Assembly: GCA_963977105.1 (NCBI GenBank)
Contig: CAXBNI010000001.1
Location: 992,001-1,056,000 of the forward strand
Reading direction: 5' to 3'
Length of the DNA: 64,000 nucleotides
Origin: UBA2705 sp963977105
Lineage (GTDB): Bacteria > Pseudomonadota > Alphaproteobacteria > Micavibrionales > Micavibrionaceae
The position numbers and the translations under genes are program-made. Shown here one piece after another: positions 18,054 through 26,637 of this stretch. Each line of letters begins with the position of its first letter. Position 1 is the stretch's first letter. The notes beneath the pieces were generated by a model that was not told the origin of the DNA, searched no databases, and saw nothing but the letters and a program-made list of their open reading frames with translations.

Positions 18054-18848
18054 TTATAAACTCAGGTCAATCGGCCGCAAGAAAACGTCACAAAACCTTA
18101 AACGCGCGGCTTGATGGGGCTTAACTTTATCAAGCTCATCATAAAATGATTGCGGCAAGACACGCCCCGCATCGATATAGTCAATATATTCTTGATCTCC
18201 GTATTCGAAGGGGAAACTGCTAACCGTAACCTGCCCCGCAAGGTCCGTACGGCGTAACGCACCAATAGGCGTCCCCGCAGCTCCGTTAAAGCGTGCAAGC
18301 ACCTGATAACACCCTTGAGCATTAAGGTTTGGTTTTAATTCTGGCCCTGTCGAATAAAAGACACGGCTTTCTTCTGCATTGCCAGCAAGATTATTAAACG
18401 CAATGCTCACCGCGCTCATCCCCGAATGCGCGCCGAAGCGGTCAGGATGCACCATTTCAATGATTGGCCCGTCAGCGCGGCCTTCTATCACCGCCAAGGG
18501 TGATTTCACCTTGCGGCGCTCGCCAGTTTGTAAAAATTTATAGGAAAAATCCTCGACAGCTAAATATGCACCTGCGCAAATACCAAAGAAATGCATGCCT
18601 TGGGAAATACGATTTTTCAGGTAATCAAAACCGTCTTGCTGTAATTGGTCACGGTAAGCAGAGCTGCCCGATGGCGTACCGGGTAGAAAGAAAGCGAGCG
18701 TGTCATCATTAGGATATTTATGGGCGCGGACATCAGCGCCATTTGCCTGAATAATCTCAATATTATCGCCCTTGTACCTTTCATTAAGAAAGTAGATCAA
18801 GGCCTGCGTAGACGCCATTGCGTCTTGGTAAACGATAATATTCTTCAT
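18054..18848 (-). CDS. BPL_N-domain, class I glutamine-amidotransferase-like protein
   Basis: The 264-residue protein resembles the N-terminal domain of eukaryotic biotin-protein ligases, a class I glutamine-amidotransferase-like fold. Signatures are FFLPGTPSGSSAYRDQL and the nucleophile-elbow-like FFGICAGAYLAV, whose Cys is the expected nucleophile. There is no biotin-ligase catalytic domain, so it is a stand-alone domain. No partner synthase is seen nearby. The ATG at 18848 follows AGGA at 11 bases; the upstream TTG start (18881) is less likely. It lies 46 bases downstream of atpC on the same strand, so it might be read through from the ATP synthase operon. Confidence 0.78.
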   Translation of the reverse strand: MKNIIVYQDAMASTQALIYFLNERYKGDNIEIIQANGADVRAHKYPNDDTLAFFLPGTPSGSSAYRDQLQQDGFDYLKNRISQGMHFFGICAGAYLAVEDFSYKFLQTGERRKVKSPLAVIEGRADGPIIEMVHPDRFGAHSGMSAVSIAFNNLAGNAEESRVFYSTGPELKPNLNAQGCYQVLARFNGAAGTPIGALRRTDLAGQVTVSSFPFEYGDQEYIDYIDAGRVLPQSFYDELDKVKPHQAARLRFCDVFLRPIDLSL

Positions 18849-18894
18849 GAGAACATGCTTCCTGTTTAAAAGCGTTCTCAAACCCGATTTATTT

Positions 18895-19329
18895 TTATAG
18901 TTGCAAAGTGCCTGTCACTGCGCTGAGTTTTGCTTTCGCAATCACCAATGCATTTTCCACCCGCTGCTTGTCATGTGCGCCTTGCACCATGCCAAGATCT
19001 TCTTTTAGGTTTGAGATATTTTGCTCAAGTTCTTCTTGATTAAGGTCTTCAACAGCAATTGCTTCTTCCGCAAGTACTGTGCAGTTTTCAGCTGAGATAT
19101 CAGCAAAGCCGCCTGCAACGAATATTTTTTGTATGTCACCATCAACTGTCTTTTGGATGCTGACAACGCCAGGACGCACAGAAACAACAAATGGTGAGTG
19201 GCCCTTAAGCACGCCAAGGTCACCTTCTTCACCAGGGACAACAACCTGCATTGCAGGCTCATCCATTAAGATGCGCTCTGGTGAAACAAGTTTAAAACTA
19301 AATGTTTTGTCTGCTGCTGCTTCTGTCAT
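18895..19329 (-). CDS. atpC: ATP synthase F1 epsilon subunit
   Basis: Central-stalk subunit that couples rotation to catalysis and can inhibit ATP hydrolysis. It has 144 residues: an N-terminal beta sandwich with KLVSPERIL and VVVPGEEGDLGVLKGHSP, and a helical hairpin after about residue 90. The ATG at 19329 has only a weak purine-rich leader. It is the last gene of the F1 operon and is separated from atpD by a 78-residue orphan. Confidence 0.95.
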   Translation of the reverse strand: MTEAAADKTFSFKLVSPERILMDEPAMQVVVPGEEGDLGVLKGHSPFVVSVRPGVVSIQKTVDGDIQKIFVAGGFADISAENCTVLAEEAIAVEDLNQEELEQNISNLKEDLGMVQGAHDKQRVENALVIAKAKLSAVTGTLQL

Positions 19330-19339
19330 TTTCTTACTT

Positions 19340-19576
19340 TCACAAATCTAATTTTTGTATATATGCATCGTGGCTATGTCGATCACGGATCGGCGTAGAT
19401 GTCTGGGCATCTATAGTCCACATAACCACGCCGGTAATCGCGATAAACACCCGCTTCAAATCGCCGTTATCGGCAGTTTTAGTAAAGAAACGCCCAGATG
19501 AATCTTTATCTTCAGAGTACCCCTCTTCGATAAAATGCTGTCTAAGCGTTTCTTTAGCGGATGTTTTATCAGCCAT
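19340..19576 (-). CDS. Small orphan protein encoded between atpD and atpC
   Basis: A 78-residue charged protein with no signal peptide; the only hydrophobic stretch is the short VFIAITGVVMW segment in the middle. The start codon lies 2 bases after the atpD stop and the stop lies 10 bases before atpC, so it is embedded in the ATP synthase operon and would be made with the enzyme. The usual arrangement has atpC directly after atpD. No family recognised. A part in assembly or regulation of F1 is an inference from position only. Confidence 0.72.
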   Translation of the reverse strand: MADKTSAKETLRQHFIEEGYSEDKDSSGRFFTKTADNGDLKRVFIAITGVVMWTIDAQTSTPIRDRHSHDAYIQKLDL

Positions 19577-19578
19577 AA

Positions 19579-21006
19579 TTATGCTGCTTCAGCAGCCATT
19601 TTTTTCGCTTTAGCTAGCGCTTCGTCAATTGTACCGACCATGTAGAAAGCAGCTTCAGGAAGGTGGTCATATTCACCTTCGATGATGCCTTTAAAGGCTT
19701 TAATTGTATCGGCAAGGTCAACAAACACACCAGGAGAACCTGTGAACACTTCTGCAACGTGGAATGGCTGAGAAAGGAAACGCTGAATCTTACGTGCGCG
19801 GGCAACTGTCATTTTGTCTTCTTCAGAAAGCTCATCCATACCCAGAATAGCAATAATATCTTGCAACGCTTTATATGTTTGAAGTGTTTTCTGAACGCCC
19901 ATTGCGACGTCATAATGTTCCTGACCAACAACGCGCGGGTCAAGAATACGTGATGACGAATCAAGTGGGTCAACAGCAGGGTAAATACCAAGCTCAGCAA
20001 TTTGACGCGAAAGAACTGTTGTCGCATCCAAGTGTGAGAATGTTGTCGCAGGTGCAGGGTCAGTCAAATCATCGGCAGGAACGTAAACGGCCTGAACAGA
20101 TGTAATTGAACCTTTATTTGTTGATGTAATACGTTCTTGCAGCGCGCCCATATCAGTTGAAAGTGTTGGTTGGTAACCAACGGCTGATGGGATACGGCCA
20201 AGAAGCGCAGATACTTCAGCGCCAGCCTGTGTGAAACGGAAAACGTTATCCATGAAGAAAAGAACGTCTTGGCCTTTTTCATCACGGAAATATTCAGCCA
20301 TAGTCAAACCAGAAAGCGCAACACGCGCACGTGCGCCTGGTGGTTCATTCATCTGACCGTATACAAGTGCAGCTTTAGAACCTGGTGCGCCACCTTCTTT
20401 AATAACGCCTGATTCCATCATTTCGTGGTACAAATCGTTACCTTCACGAGTACGCTCACCAACACCAGCAAAAACTGAAACGCCGCCATGGCCTTTTGCA
20501 ATGTTGTTAATCAATTCCATGATTGTCACTGTTTTACCAACGCCAGCGCCACCAAACAGACCAATTTTACCACCCTTTGAATACGGGCAAAGAAGGTCAA
20601 CAACTTTAATGCCTGTTACAAGCTGTTCAGTGTCTGTCGCTTGCTCAGAAAATGCAGGCGCTTCACGGTGGATAGCCCATTTTTCAGTTGTCTTTGATGG
20701 GCCAAGCTCATCAATAGTATCGCCAGTTACGTTGTAAATACGGCCCAGTGTGCCTTCGCCAACCGGAACTTCAATCGCTGTACCTGTGCCAGTAACAACC
20801 GCCCCGCGGACGAGGCCTTCTGTCGCATCCATCGCAATTGCACGCACTGTGTTTTCACCCAAATGCTGCGCGACTTCCAAAATCAATTTCTTGCCTTGGT
20901 TTTCTGTTTCTAATGCATCCAAAATCGCAGGAATGTTGCCATCCGCGAATTCAACGTCAACAACAGCGCCGAGTACCTGTTGAATTTTACCTTTAGCTTG
21001 TGCCAT
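19579..21006 (-). CDS. atpD: ATP synthase F1 beta subunit
   Basis: Catalytic subunit of F1. It has 475 residues with the Walker A loop GGAGVGKT, GERTREGNDLYHEM, the Walker B segment VLFFMDN and the conserved ALLGRIPSAVGYQPTL motif. A GTG two codons upstream (21012) is in frame, but AAGGA lies 10 bases from the ATG at 21006, which also gives the usual MAQAKGKI N-terminus. It is followed within 2 bases by the small orphan. Confidence 0.98.
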   Translation of the reverse strand: MAQAKGKIQQVLGAVVDVEFADGNIPAILDALETENQGKKLILEVAQHLGENTVRAIAMDATEGLVRGAVVTGTGTAIEVPVGEGTLGRIYNVTGDTIDELGPSKTTEKWAIHREAPAFSEQATDTEQLVTGIKVVDLLCPYSKGGKIGLFGGAGVGKTVTIMELINNIAKGHGGVSVFAGVGERTREGNDLYHEMMESGVIKEGGAPGSKAALVYGQMNEPPGARARVALSGLTMAEYFRDEKGQDVLFFMDNVFRFTQAGAEVSALLGRIPSAVGYQPTLSTDMGALQERITSTNKGSITSVQAVYVPADDLTDPAPATTFSHLDATTVLSRQIAELGIYPAVDPLDSSSRILDPRVVGQEHYDVAMGVQKTLQTYKALQDIIAILGMDELSEEDKMTVARARKIQRFLSQPFHVAEVFTGSPGVFVDLADTIKAFKGIIEGEYDHLPEAAFYMVGTIDEALAKAKKMAAEAA

Positions 21007-21063
21007 CTTCACTTCTTCCTTTTCCGAAAAAACTCAATAATTTCGTGTTTACTTCTATTAACT

Positions 21064-21963
21064 TTATTTAAGCGCTTCTGCGCCTGAGATAATCTCAATT
21101 AATTCACGTGTAATATGTGCCTGACGTGCGCGGTTATATTGTACCGACAAATCATTAATCATATCACCAGCATTACGCGTTGCGTTATCCATTGCTGTCA
21201 TACGCGCCGCTTGCTCACCCGCAGCGCTATCAAGCAATGCACGGAACAACTGAACCCCAAGGTTACGCGGTAATAACTTACCCAGAATAATGCTTTCTTC
21301 TGGTTCAAAATCATAAGGAGCAACTGGGCCTGATACTTCTTCTTTCACATCGTCAGCAACTTCAGGCAACTTAAACGGAATAAGCTGCTGCGCTGCTGGT
21401 GTCTGCACCAGAACGTTTTTAAATTCGTTATACATTAATGTACAAACGTCAAAGGCTTCGTCTTCAAAGTTCTGCAATACAAAATCTGTAATTTCACGCG
21501 CAGATGAGAAATCAACACGGCCTTTTTGACCAATACCAAAATAGGTTTTGATGATGATTTTTGCATGTTGCAACTTCAAAATTTCATAGGCTTTACGGCC
21601 TGCGCAAATGATTTTAACATCTTTGCCCTCAGCCGTTAACTTCGCGACCTCACGCTTAACGCGGCGTGAAAGGTTAGAGTTAAAACCACCACAAAGACCA
21701 CGGTCAGAAGACACAACGATCAATAAATGTGTGTTTTCAGCGCCCGTACCAACTAAAAGCTTTGGCCCTGCAAAATCCGCAGGCAAACTCGCCGCCACGC
21801 GGGCAAGCATTTCAGACATCGCAACAGCATATGGCTGCGATGCCTCAGCTTGGGACTGCGCTTTTTTCAATTTAGATGCCGCAACCATTTTCATCGCCGA
21901 CGTAATTTTACGTGTCGATTTAACGGAGGTAATGCGGTCTCTATAATCTTTCAAACTTGGCAT
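21064..21963 (-). CDS. atpG: ATP synthase F1 gamma subunit
   Basis: Rotor shaft of F1. It has 299 residues with the conserved N-terminal helix motif RITSVKSTRKITSAMKMVA, a central SSDRGLCGGFNSN and the C-terminal helix with AMDNATRNAGDMI and YNRARQAHIT. The ATG at 21963 follows AAAGGGA. It lies between atpA and atpD in the usual order. Confidence 0.97.
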   Translation of the reverse strand: MPSLKDYRDRITSVKSTRKITSAMKMVAASKLKKAQSQAEASQPYAVAMSEMLARVAASLPADFAGPKLLVGTGAENTHLLIVVSSDRGLCGGFNSNLSRRVKREVAKLTAEGKDVKIICAGRKAYEILKLQHAKIIIKTYFGIGQKGRVDFSSAREITDFVLQNFEDEAFDVCTLMYNEFKNVLVQTPAAQQLIPFKLPEVADDVKEEVSGPVAPYDFEPEESIILGKLLPRNLGVQLFRALLDSAAGEQAARMTAMDNATRNAGDMINDLSVQYNRARQAHITRELIEIISGAEALK

Positions 21964-22021
21964 TTTTTTTCCCTTTAATTAGAAAACTTTACAAAAGATG
22001 ATCCATTAAAGCAGCTTAAAA

Positions 22022-23572
22022 TTAAGCTGCCTTTTTGTTTGGATCAGCATAGCCTTTGTTAAAGCTTTCTAAGAACGCAACCAAATCAGCAATTAAGCCA
22101 TCAGTAAGTTTTTGCTCTGTACGGATTGTATCAAGGATCTTCGTGCCATTTGCACGTAGATCAGCAAGAAGCTTCGCTTCATAATCAGATACAGAATCTG
22201 TTTCGATGCCATCAAGGTAACCTTTTGTACCAGCAAAGATAACGGCAACTTGCTCTTCCACTTTAAGCGGAGAGTATTGTGGCTGTTTCAAAAGCTGTGT
22301 CAAACGTGCGCCGCGGGCAAGAAGTTTTTGCGTCGATGCATCAAGGTCAGATGCGAACTGCGCGAAGGCTTCCATTTCACGGTATTGTGCAAGTTCAAGT
22401 TTAATTGTACCGGCAACCTGTTTCATCGCTTTGATTTGCGCTGCAGAGCCAACACGAGAAACCGATAGACCAACGTTAATCGCTGGGCGAATACCTTTAT
22501 AGAACAAGTCAGTTTCCAAGAAAATTTGACCATCTGTAATAGAGATCACGTTTGTTGGAATATACGCCGAAACGTCACCAGCTTGTGTTTCAATGATTGG
22601 AAGCGCTGTCATAGAACCGCCACCCATTGCATCGCTCATTTTTGCTGAGCGTTCAAGCAAACGTGAGTGAATGTAGAAAACGTCACCAGGGTAAGCTTCA
22701 CGGCCCGGTGGACGACGAAGAAGAAGTGACATTTGACGGTAAGCAACGGCTTGCTTAGACAAATCATCATATACGTTCAGAGCGTGCAGGCCGTTATCAC
22801 GGAACCATTCGCCCATCGCAGCGCCTGCATAAGGTGCAAGGAACTGCATCGGCGCAGGGTCAGACGCTGTCGCAGCGACAACGATTGAATATTCCATAGC
22901 ACCTTTGTCTTCAAGCTCTTTTACAAGCTGCGCGACTGTTGAACGTTTTTGACCAATCGCAACATAGATACAGTAAAGGTGTTTTTTCTCATCTGGATCT
23001 TGGTTGATTGATTTTTGGTTCAAAATCGTATCAATCGCCACGGCTGTTTTACCAGTTTGACGGTCACCAATAATCAATTCGCGCTGACCACGGCCAACAG
23101 GAACAAGTGCGTCAACAGCCTTAAGGCCAGTTTGCATTGGCTCATGTACTGATTTACGTGGGATAATGCCAGGGGCTTTAACCTCAACAAGGCGCATCTC
23201 TTTTGCTTTGAGCGGACCTTTACCATCAATTGGGTTACCAAGTGCGTCAACAACGCGACCAAGCATTTCGCGGCCAACTGGAACCTGAACGATTTCACCT
23301 GTACGCTTAACAATGTCACCTTCTTTAATCGCGCGGTCAGAACCGAAAATCACGACACCAACGGAGTCAACCTCAAGGTTCAATACCATGCCTTTAGTAC
23401 CGCCAGGGAATTCAACCATTTCACCGGCTTGCACCTGATCAAGGCCATAAACACGGGCAACGCCATCACCAACGGAGACAACTTGACCAATTTCTGCAAC
23501 ATCAGCTTGCGCGCCGAAGTCTGCAATCTGCTTTTTTAGGATATCTGAAATTTCAGCTGAACGGATTTCCAT
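22022..23572 (-). CDS. atpA: ATP synthase F1 alpha subunit
   Basis: Non-catalytic nucleotide-binding subunit of F1. It has 516 residues with the Walker A loop GDRQTGKT, the arginine-finger region VGLSVSRVGSAAQ and the alpha signature PAINVGLSVSRVGS. The ATG overlaps the atpH stop by one base (TAATG), and its ribosome site GAGGT lies inside the last atpH codons, so translation is coupled. Confidence 0.98.
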   Translation of the reverse strand: MEIRSAEISDILKKQIADFGAQADVAEIGQVVSVGDGVARVYGLDQVQAGEMVEFPGGTKGMVLNLEVDSVGVVIFGSDRAIKEGDIVKRTGEIVQVPVGREMLGRVVDALGNPIDGKGPLKAKEMRLVEVKAPGIIPRKSVHEPMQTGLKAVDALVPVGRGQRELIIGDRQTGKTAVAIDTILNQKSINQDPDEKKHLYCIYVAIGQKRSTVAQLVKELEDKGAMEYSIVVAATASDPAPMQFLAPYAGAAMGEWFRDNGLHALNVYDDLSKQAVAYRQMSLLLRRPPGREAYPGDVFYIHSRLLERSAKMSDAMGGGSMTALPIIETQAGDVSAYIPTNVISITDGQIFLETDLFYKGIRPAINVGLSVSRVGSAAQIKAMKQVAGTIKLELAQYREMEAFAQFASDLDASTQKLLARGARLTQLLKQPQYSPLKVEEQVAVIFAGTKGYLDGIETDSVSDYEAKLLADLRANGTKILDTIRTEQKLTDGLIADLVAFLESFNKGYADPNKKAA

Positions 23573-24186
23573 TAGACGACCTCTTTTTTACTGGATAAAT
23601 TTTGATTTGCTATATTATCTTCATTGTTTGAAGCGCTACTCATTTTGATTTTTAACATCTCGAGTTTACGCTTCACAGAACTGTCAAACATTTTAGACCC
23701 TACAGTAACAACCATACCGCCTAAAAGATCTTGGTTCACACTTACGTCTACAGCCACCTTCTTGCCAATTGAATTGGACAAAGATTTTTCAAGCGCTGTA
23801 ATTTGTGTTTTTGTTAAATCCTGTGCAACTTCAACGCTTGCGCTTACTTTACCTTGCATATCGGCAAGGCGCGCCTGCACTGCACCAAGAATATCTTCAA
23901 GTGCATCTAAACGCCCATTATGCGCAAGAACACCAAAGAAGTTCGTTGTGATTTTATGAAATTTTGATTGTTTTGCAATTTCTTGCATCGCCGCGTCTTG
24001 CGCTTCACCTTTATATAAGGGTGAAGTCACTAACGTTCTAAGATCCGCGCTATCTGCAAGCATCGCAAGCAGTTCGAGAGAATCTTTTTCAACGGCGTCT
24101 AGTGCTTTGGCGTCTTGCGCGGCTTCAATAAGAGCCTTCGCATAACGTCGTGCGACTAAAGAGTAAGAAGAACCTATTTGAGGCAA
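23572..24186 (-). CDS. atpH: ATP synthase F1 delta subunit
   Basis: Peripheral-stalk subunit linking F1 to F0 subunit b. It has 204 residues: the N-terminal helical domain starts SLVARRYAKALIEAAQ, the C-terminal part carries the VDVSVNQDLLGGMVV motif, and the tail after about residue 180 is longer than usual and Asn/Lys-rich. The start codon appears to be TTG (24186), preceded by AGAGGA at 8 bases; no in-frame ATG or GTG is closer to the expected start. It is the first gene of the operon. Confidence 0.93.
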   Translation of the reverse strand: MPQIGSSYSLVARRYAKALIEAAQDAKALDAVEKDSLELLAMLADSADLRTLVTSPLYKGEAQDAAMQEIAKQSKFHKITTNFFGVLAHNGRLDALEDILGAVQARLADMQGKVSASVEVAQDLTKTQITALEKSLSNSIGKKVAVDVSVNQDLLGGMVVTVGSKMFDSSVKRKLEMLKIKMSSASNNEDNIANQNLSSKKEVV

Positions 24187-24239
24187 TGCTTCAATCCTCT
24201 GCTTGCTATATAAGTGGTTACATAAGTCAGTCTATTCAT
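24174..24239 (-). CDS. Possible leader peptide overlapping the atpH start
   Basis: An ATG at 24239 with its own ribosome site (CAGAGGA, 6 bases) opens a 21-codon frame that ends in TAG at 24174, past the atpH TTG start at 24186 and in another frame. The same CAGAGGATT string recurs as the ribosome site of atpH. Ribosomes ending here could re-initiate on the weak TTG. It may equally be chance; it requires the distal promoter. Confidence 0.3.
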   Translation of the reverse strand: MNRLTYVTTYIASRGLKHCLK

Positions 24240-24300
24240 TAAGAATCCTCTGACAACAATAATTGGGCTCACAGTTAGCACAGCTTTTTAGATAGTTCAA
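24229..24300 (-). promoter_or_regulatory. Candidate promoters of the atp operon
   Basis: Two sigma-70-like pairs are visible on the minus strand. The distal one is TTGAAC (24295-24300), a 17-base spacer and TAACTG (24272-24277). The proximal one is TTGTCA (24251-24256), a 16-base spacer and TAGACT (24229-24234). Only a transcript from the distal pair would include a short leader reading frame that starts at 24239. Confidence 0.4.
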
Positions 24301-24324
24301 GTGAAGAATACCCAAAATCGTAGA

Positions 24325-24585
24325 CTAATCATCAGGGTTTTCACTATCCTCGCGTTTTGTTTCACTAGGCTGAGATTTTTTTTGCATCATTTTATACTTT
24401 AATTTTTTAAACCACCACCGCAGCGCCAGTATTAACAGCAACAGTAAAAATGGGATAAGCAGTAAAAATGGGCCAAGAAAATTACCCATGATAATGAGGC
24501 CTGGTCCGACATAGGCCTGCGCGACGGACGCAGATGTCGCGACCATCAGCAAAGCCGCCAGAGACATTAATGAGAGCTTATTCAT
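24325..24585 (-). CDS. Small exported membrane protein with YVGPG motif
   Basis: An 86-residue protein with an N-terminal signal-like helix ending VAQA, then YVGPG, a strongly hydrophobic segment at about residues 35-58 (Leu-rich) and a basic, Lys-rich cytosolic tail with an acidic end. Small proteins with a Y-x-GPG start after a signal peptide are a known but uncharacterised type. The start codon overlaps the stop of the upstream beta-propeller gene (ATGA), so the two are translated together and may form one membrane complex. Function unknown. Confidence 0.75.
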   Translation of the reverse strand: MNKLSLMSLAALLMVATSASVAQAYVGPGLIIMGNFLGPFLLLIPFLLLLLILALRWWFKKLKYKMMQKKSQPSETKREDSENPDD

Positions 24586-25916
24586 GGTGCATCCCTTTGC
24601 AAAAGGTTATCAAGAAACGGCAAAGCCGTAGGATTTATTTTTTCAGCGCTCGTAATCACAGGGTTGTATGAAATGCCTTTTTCAAGCTTACGGGCGTGCA
24701 AATAATACTCCATGACAATTTCTCCCGCCATATCAACTTCTAACAAACGCGCCTTATTCGGCACAACGCTCATAGTATTGCCATTTTCTAAGCGCTGCTG
24801 AAAGCCCCAAAATTCGCTTTCAAAAGGCTTGTCTGCACTGCCTACATAGCGCCATTCAACACCTAGGCTCTCTGGGTCAAGCTCGACGATCCGCGAGTAA
24901 CCTTCTGCCCCTAGATGTCCTTGATTATCATAAAGGAGCAAATGACCATTTGGTAGCACATCAATATCATGGGGCATATGCACAGGCATGCGCCCTGCCC
25001 ACTTCACAATTTTTTTAACTGGGTCTATCACGACTAATGTATCAATATTACGAATAAGCGCGACAATATCACCCGCCGCCATATAAGGCGCAGCATTCGT
25101 GCCAACCTCCACGACATCGAGGGCATTCATATGCGTGTAATCGCCCTTACCTTCGTCGTTTATGTAAGGCATAATGTCTTTATAATCAGATTGGCGCAGC
25201 ATATCGACGACAGGGTATTGGTCCAGTATCTCACCAGATTGATCGAGCTTTACAATCGTATCCTGCAAATAAGGCGCGTTAAAGGCCACTTTTTCATCAA
25301 AACGCCCATCATCTGCAGCCGTAATGATATTATGACGCAGCGCATAGATGTTGCCTGCCTTATCAACATGTAAATCGTTATAATAATTGCCTTCTTGCGC
25401 CCAAATAACGTTTGAATCTTTATCCATCATCACCAACCCAGCGCCCCATGGCGTTGTGCCATAAAGACTCACAATCACGGCGATGCGCCCGTCAGGAAAG
25501 ACATGAAAATCACGCAGCGTAAAATATTCGAATGGAACGATTTTACGGGCGTTCACATGAGACTGGTCAGGCCAAAGCGCGGCGACATCTAATGTCCATT
25601 TATGAAGTTCGTCACCATCAGCAGAAATAAGATGCGCTGATGTATCTGCCGTTGATGTATAAATAATCGGGTGCTGAAGTGCGTTGTTTGGATCATTGAT
25701 CACCATGCCGGTTGGTAGACCGTCTTCTTCGTACCAGCGCCACTCATTATTAATAACCTCGACATTCATGATGGATTTGAAATAGCCTCCATATGATGAC
25801 ACCACAGGCGCCACCAGATTGTAAGGGAATATTCTGAGCTGAGCGCTTGCGAAGCCATAGACAAAGATAAAAATAACGAATAAAAATTTTAGGGCAAAAA
25901 TAAGGTCTTTATACAT
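24582..25916 (-). CDS. Membrane-anchored beta-propeller protein, arylsulfotransferase-like
   Basis: The 444-residue protein has one N-terminal membrane helix (about residues 5-24) and a large outer domain. Repeated strands of the type DFHVFPDGRIAVI, DLHVDKAGNIYAL and HDIDVLPNGHLLLYDNQ indicate a beta propeller. The order HDIDVLPNGH ... GYSRIVELDPESL ... WGFQQRLENGNTMSV resembles the arylsulfotransferase (ASST) superfamily, but the catalytic histidine cannot be assigned by eye, so enzymatic activity is open. The ATG at 25916 puts the helix at the N-terminus; longer versions add an implausible basic extension. Coupled to the YVGPG membrane protein. Confidence 0.72.
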   Translation of the reverse strand: MYKDLIFALKFLFVIFIFVYGFASAQLRIFPYNLVAPVVSSYGGYFKSIMNVEVINNEWRWYEEDGLPTGMVINDPNNALQHPIIYTSTADTSAHLISADGDELHKWTLDVAALWPDQSHVNARKIVPFEYFTLRDFHVFPDGRIAVIVSLYGTTPWGAGLVMMDKDSNVIWAQEGNYYNDLHVDKAGNIYALRHNIITAADDGRFDEKVAFNAPYLQDTIVKLDQSGEILDQYPVVDMLRQSDYKDIMPYINDEGKGDYTHMNALDVVEVGTNAAPYMAAGDIVALIRNIDTLVVIDPVKKIVKWAGRMPVHMPHDIDVLPNGHLLLYDNQGHLGAEGYSRIVELDPESLGVEWRYVGSADKPFESEFWGFQQRLENGNTMSVVPNKARLLEVDMAGEIVMEYYLHARKLEKGISYNPVITSAEKINPTALPFLDNLLQRDAP

Positions 25917-26064
25917 AGCGCGCTCACATTGATTATGACGCCTTACGATACCCCATATCCAAAAGCGACTAAAGGGAAATTTTGTCGACTGCGAACTGAA
26001 AGCATTACGTGTTTGCAAAATATTTCAAAATCACATATAATATTTCCATAAGCTGAGGGCGCAT

Positions 26065-26637
26065 ATGAGCACAGAACAAAACTACACAGCACAGCGATTA
26101 TTTTTTGATTTACGGCAGCTGCAAAGCTATTGCGAATCAGGGCGCACGCATGCGCAAAATCAGCAAAAAGAGAAAAGCGAAATTTTCTATGCAAGGCTAG
26201 AGAGCAGGATTCGTGACATGATCGCGGATGGTAAAATATATATTGCCATTGCAGGCAGTGAGACAAAATCCCCCCTACACTGTATCAACACCCATCAATT
26301 TGAATATATTGATACAGGACTCGCACAGGCATTTAATACGCAAAATCTCAATTCATACGCGCCAAGTAACGCCCCCATTGCAGGTGAATATAGTTTTGCA
26401 CAAATGCTCACCGACACGGATGATTACATTGCCCACAAAACGCAGCTGCGCAATTCGCTAGACGAAAAAATGATTCAGAACATCATCGGTCATGACATTA
26501 CAATCAAACACACATTTCGCGCTAACGTTCTCAGCTTAGCGCAATCTGGCGAAGATGCCGTCCTTGTACCTTATAAAGCAGGCACAAGTGCCGACAGGTC
26601 AGTTCTCGATAAAGTTAACGATTTCACTTTGAATTAA
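26065..26637 (+). CDS. Hypothetical cytosolic protein
   Basis: A 190-residue orphan with no signal peptide. An N-terminal charged helical part (YTAQRLFFDLRQLQSY) is followed by a mixed segment with IYIAIAGSETKSP and a helical, Gln/Asp-rich second half. The ATG follows GAGGG at 7 bases. It diverges from the beta-propeller gene and overlaps the end of priA tail-to-tail by 4 bases. No function is proposed. Confidence 0.6.
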   Translation: MSTEQNYTAQRLFFDLRQLQSYCESGRTHAQNQQKEKSEIFYARLESRIRDMIADGKIYIAIAGSETKSPLHCINTHQFEYIDTGLAQAFNTQNLNSYAPSNAPIAGEYSFAQMLTDTDDYIAHKTQLRNSLDEKMIQNIIGHDITIKHTFRANVLSLAQSGEDAVLVPYKAGTSADRSVLDKVNDFTLN

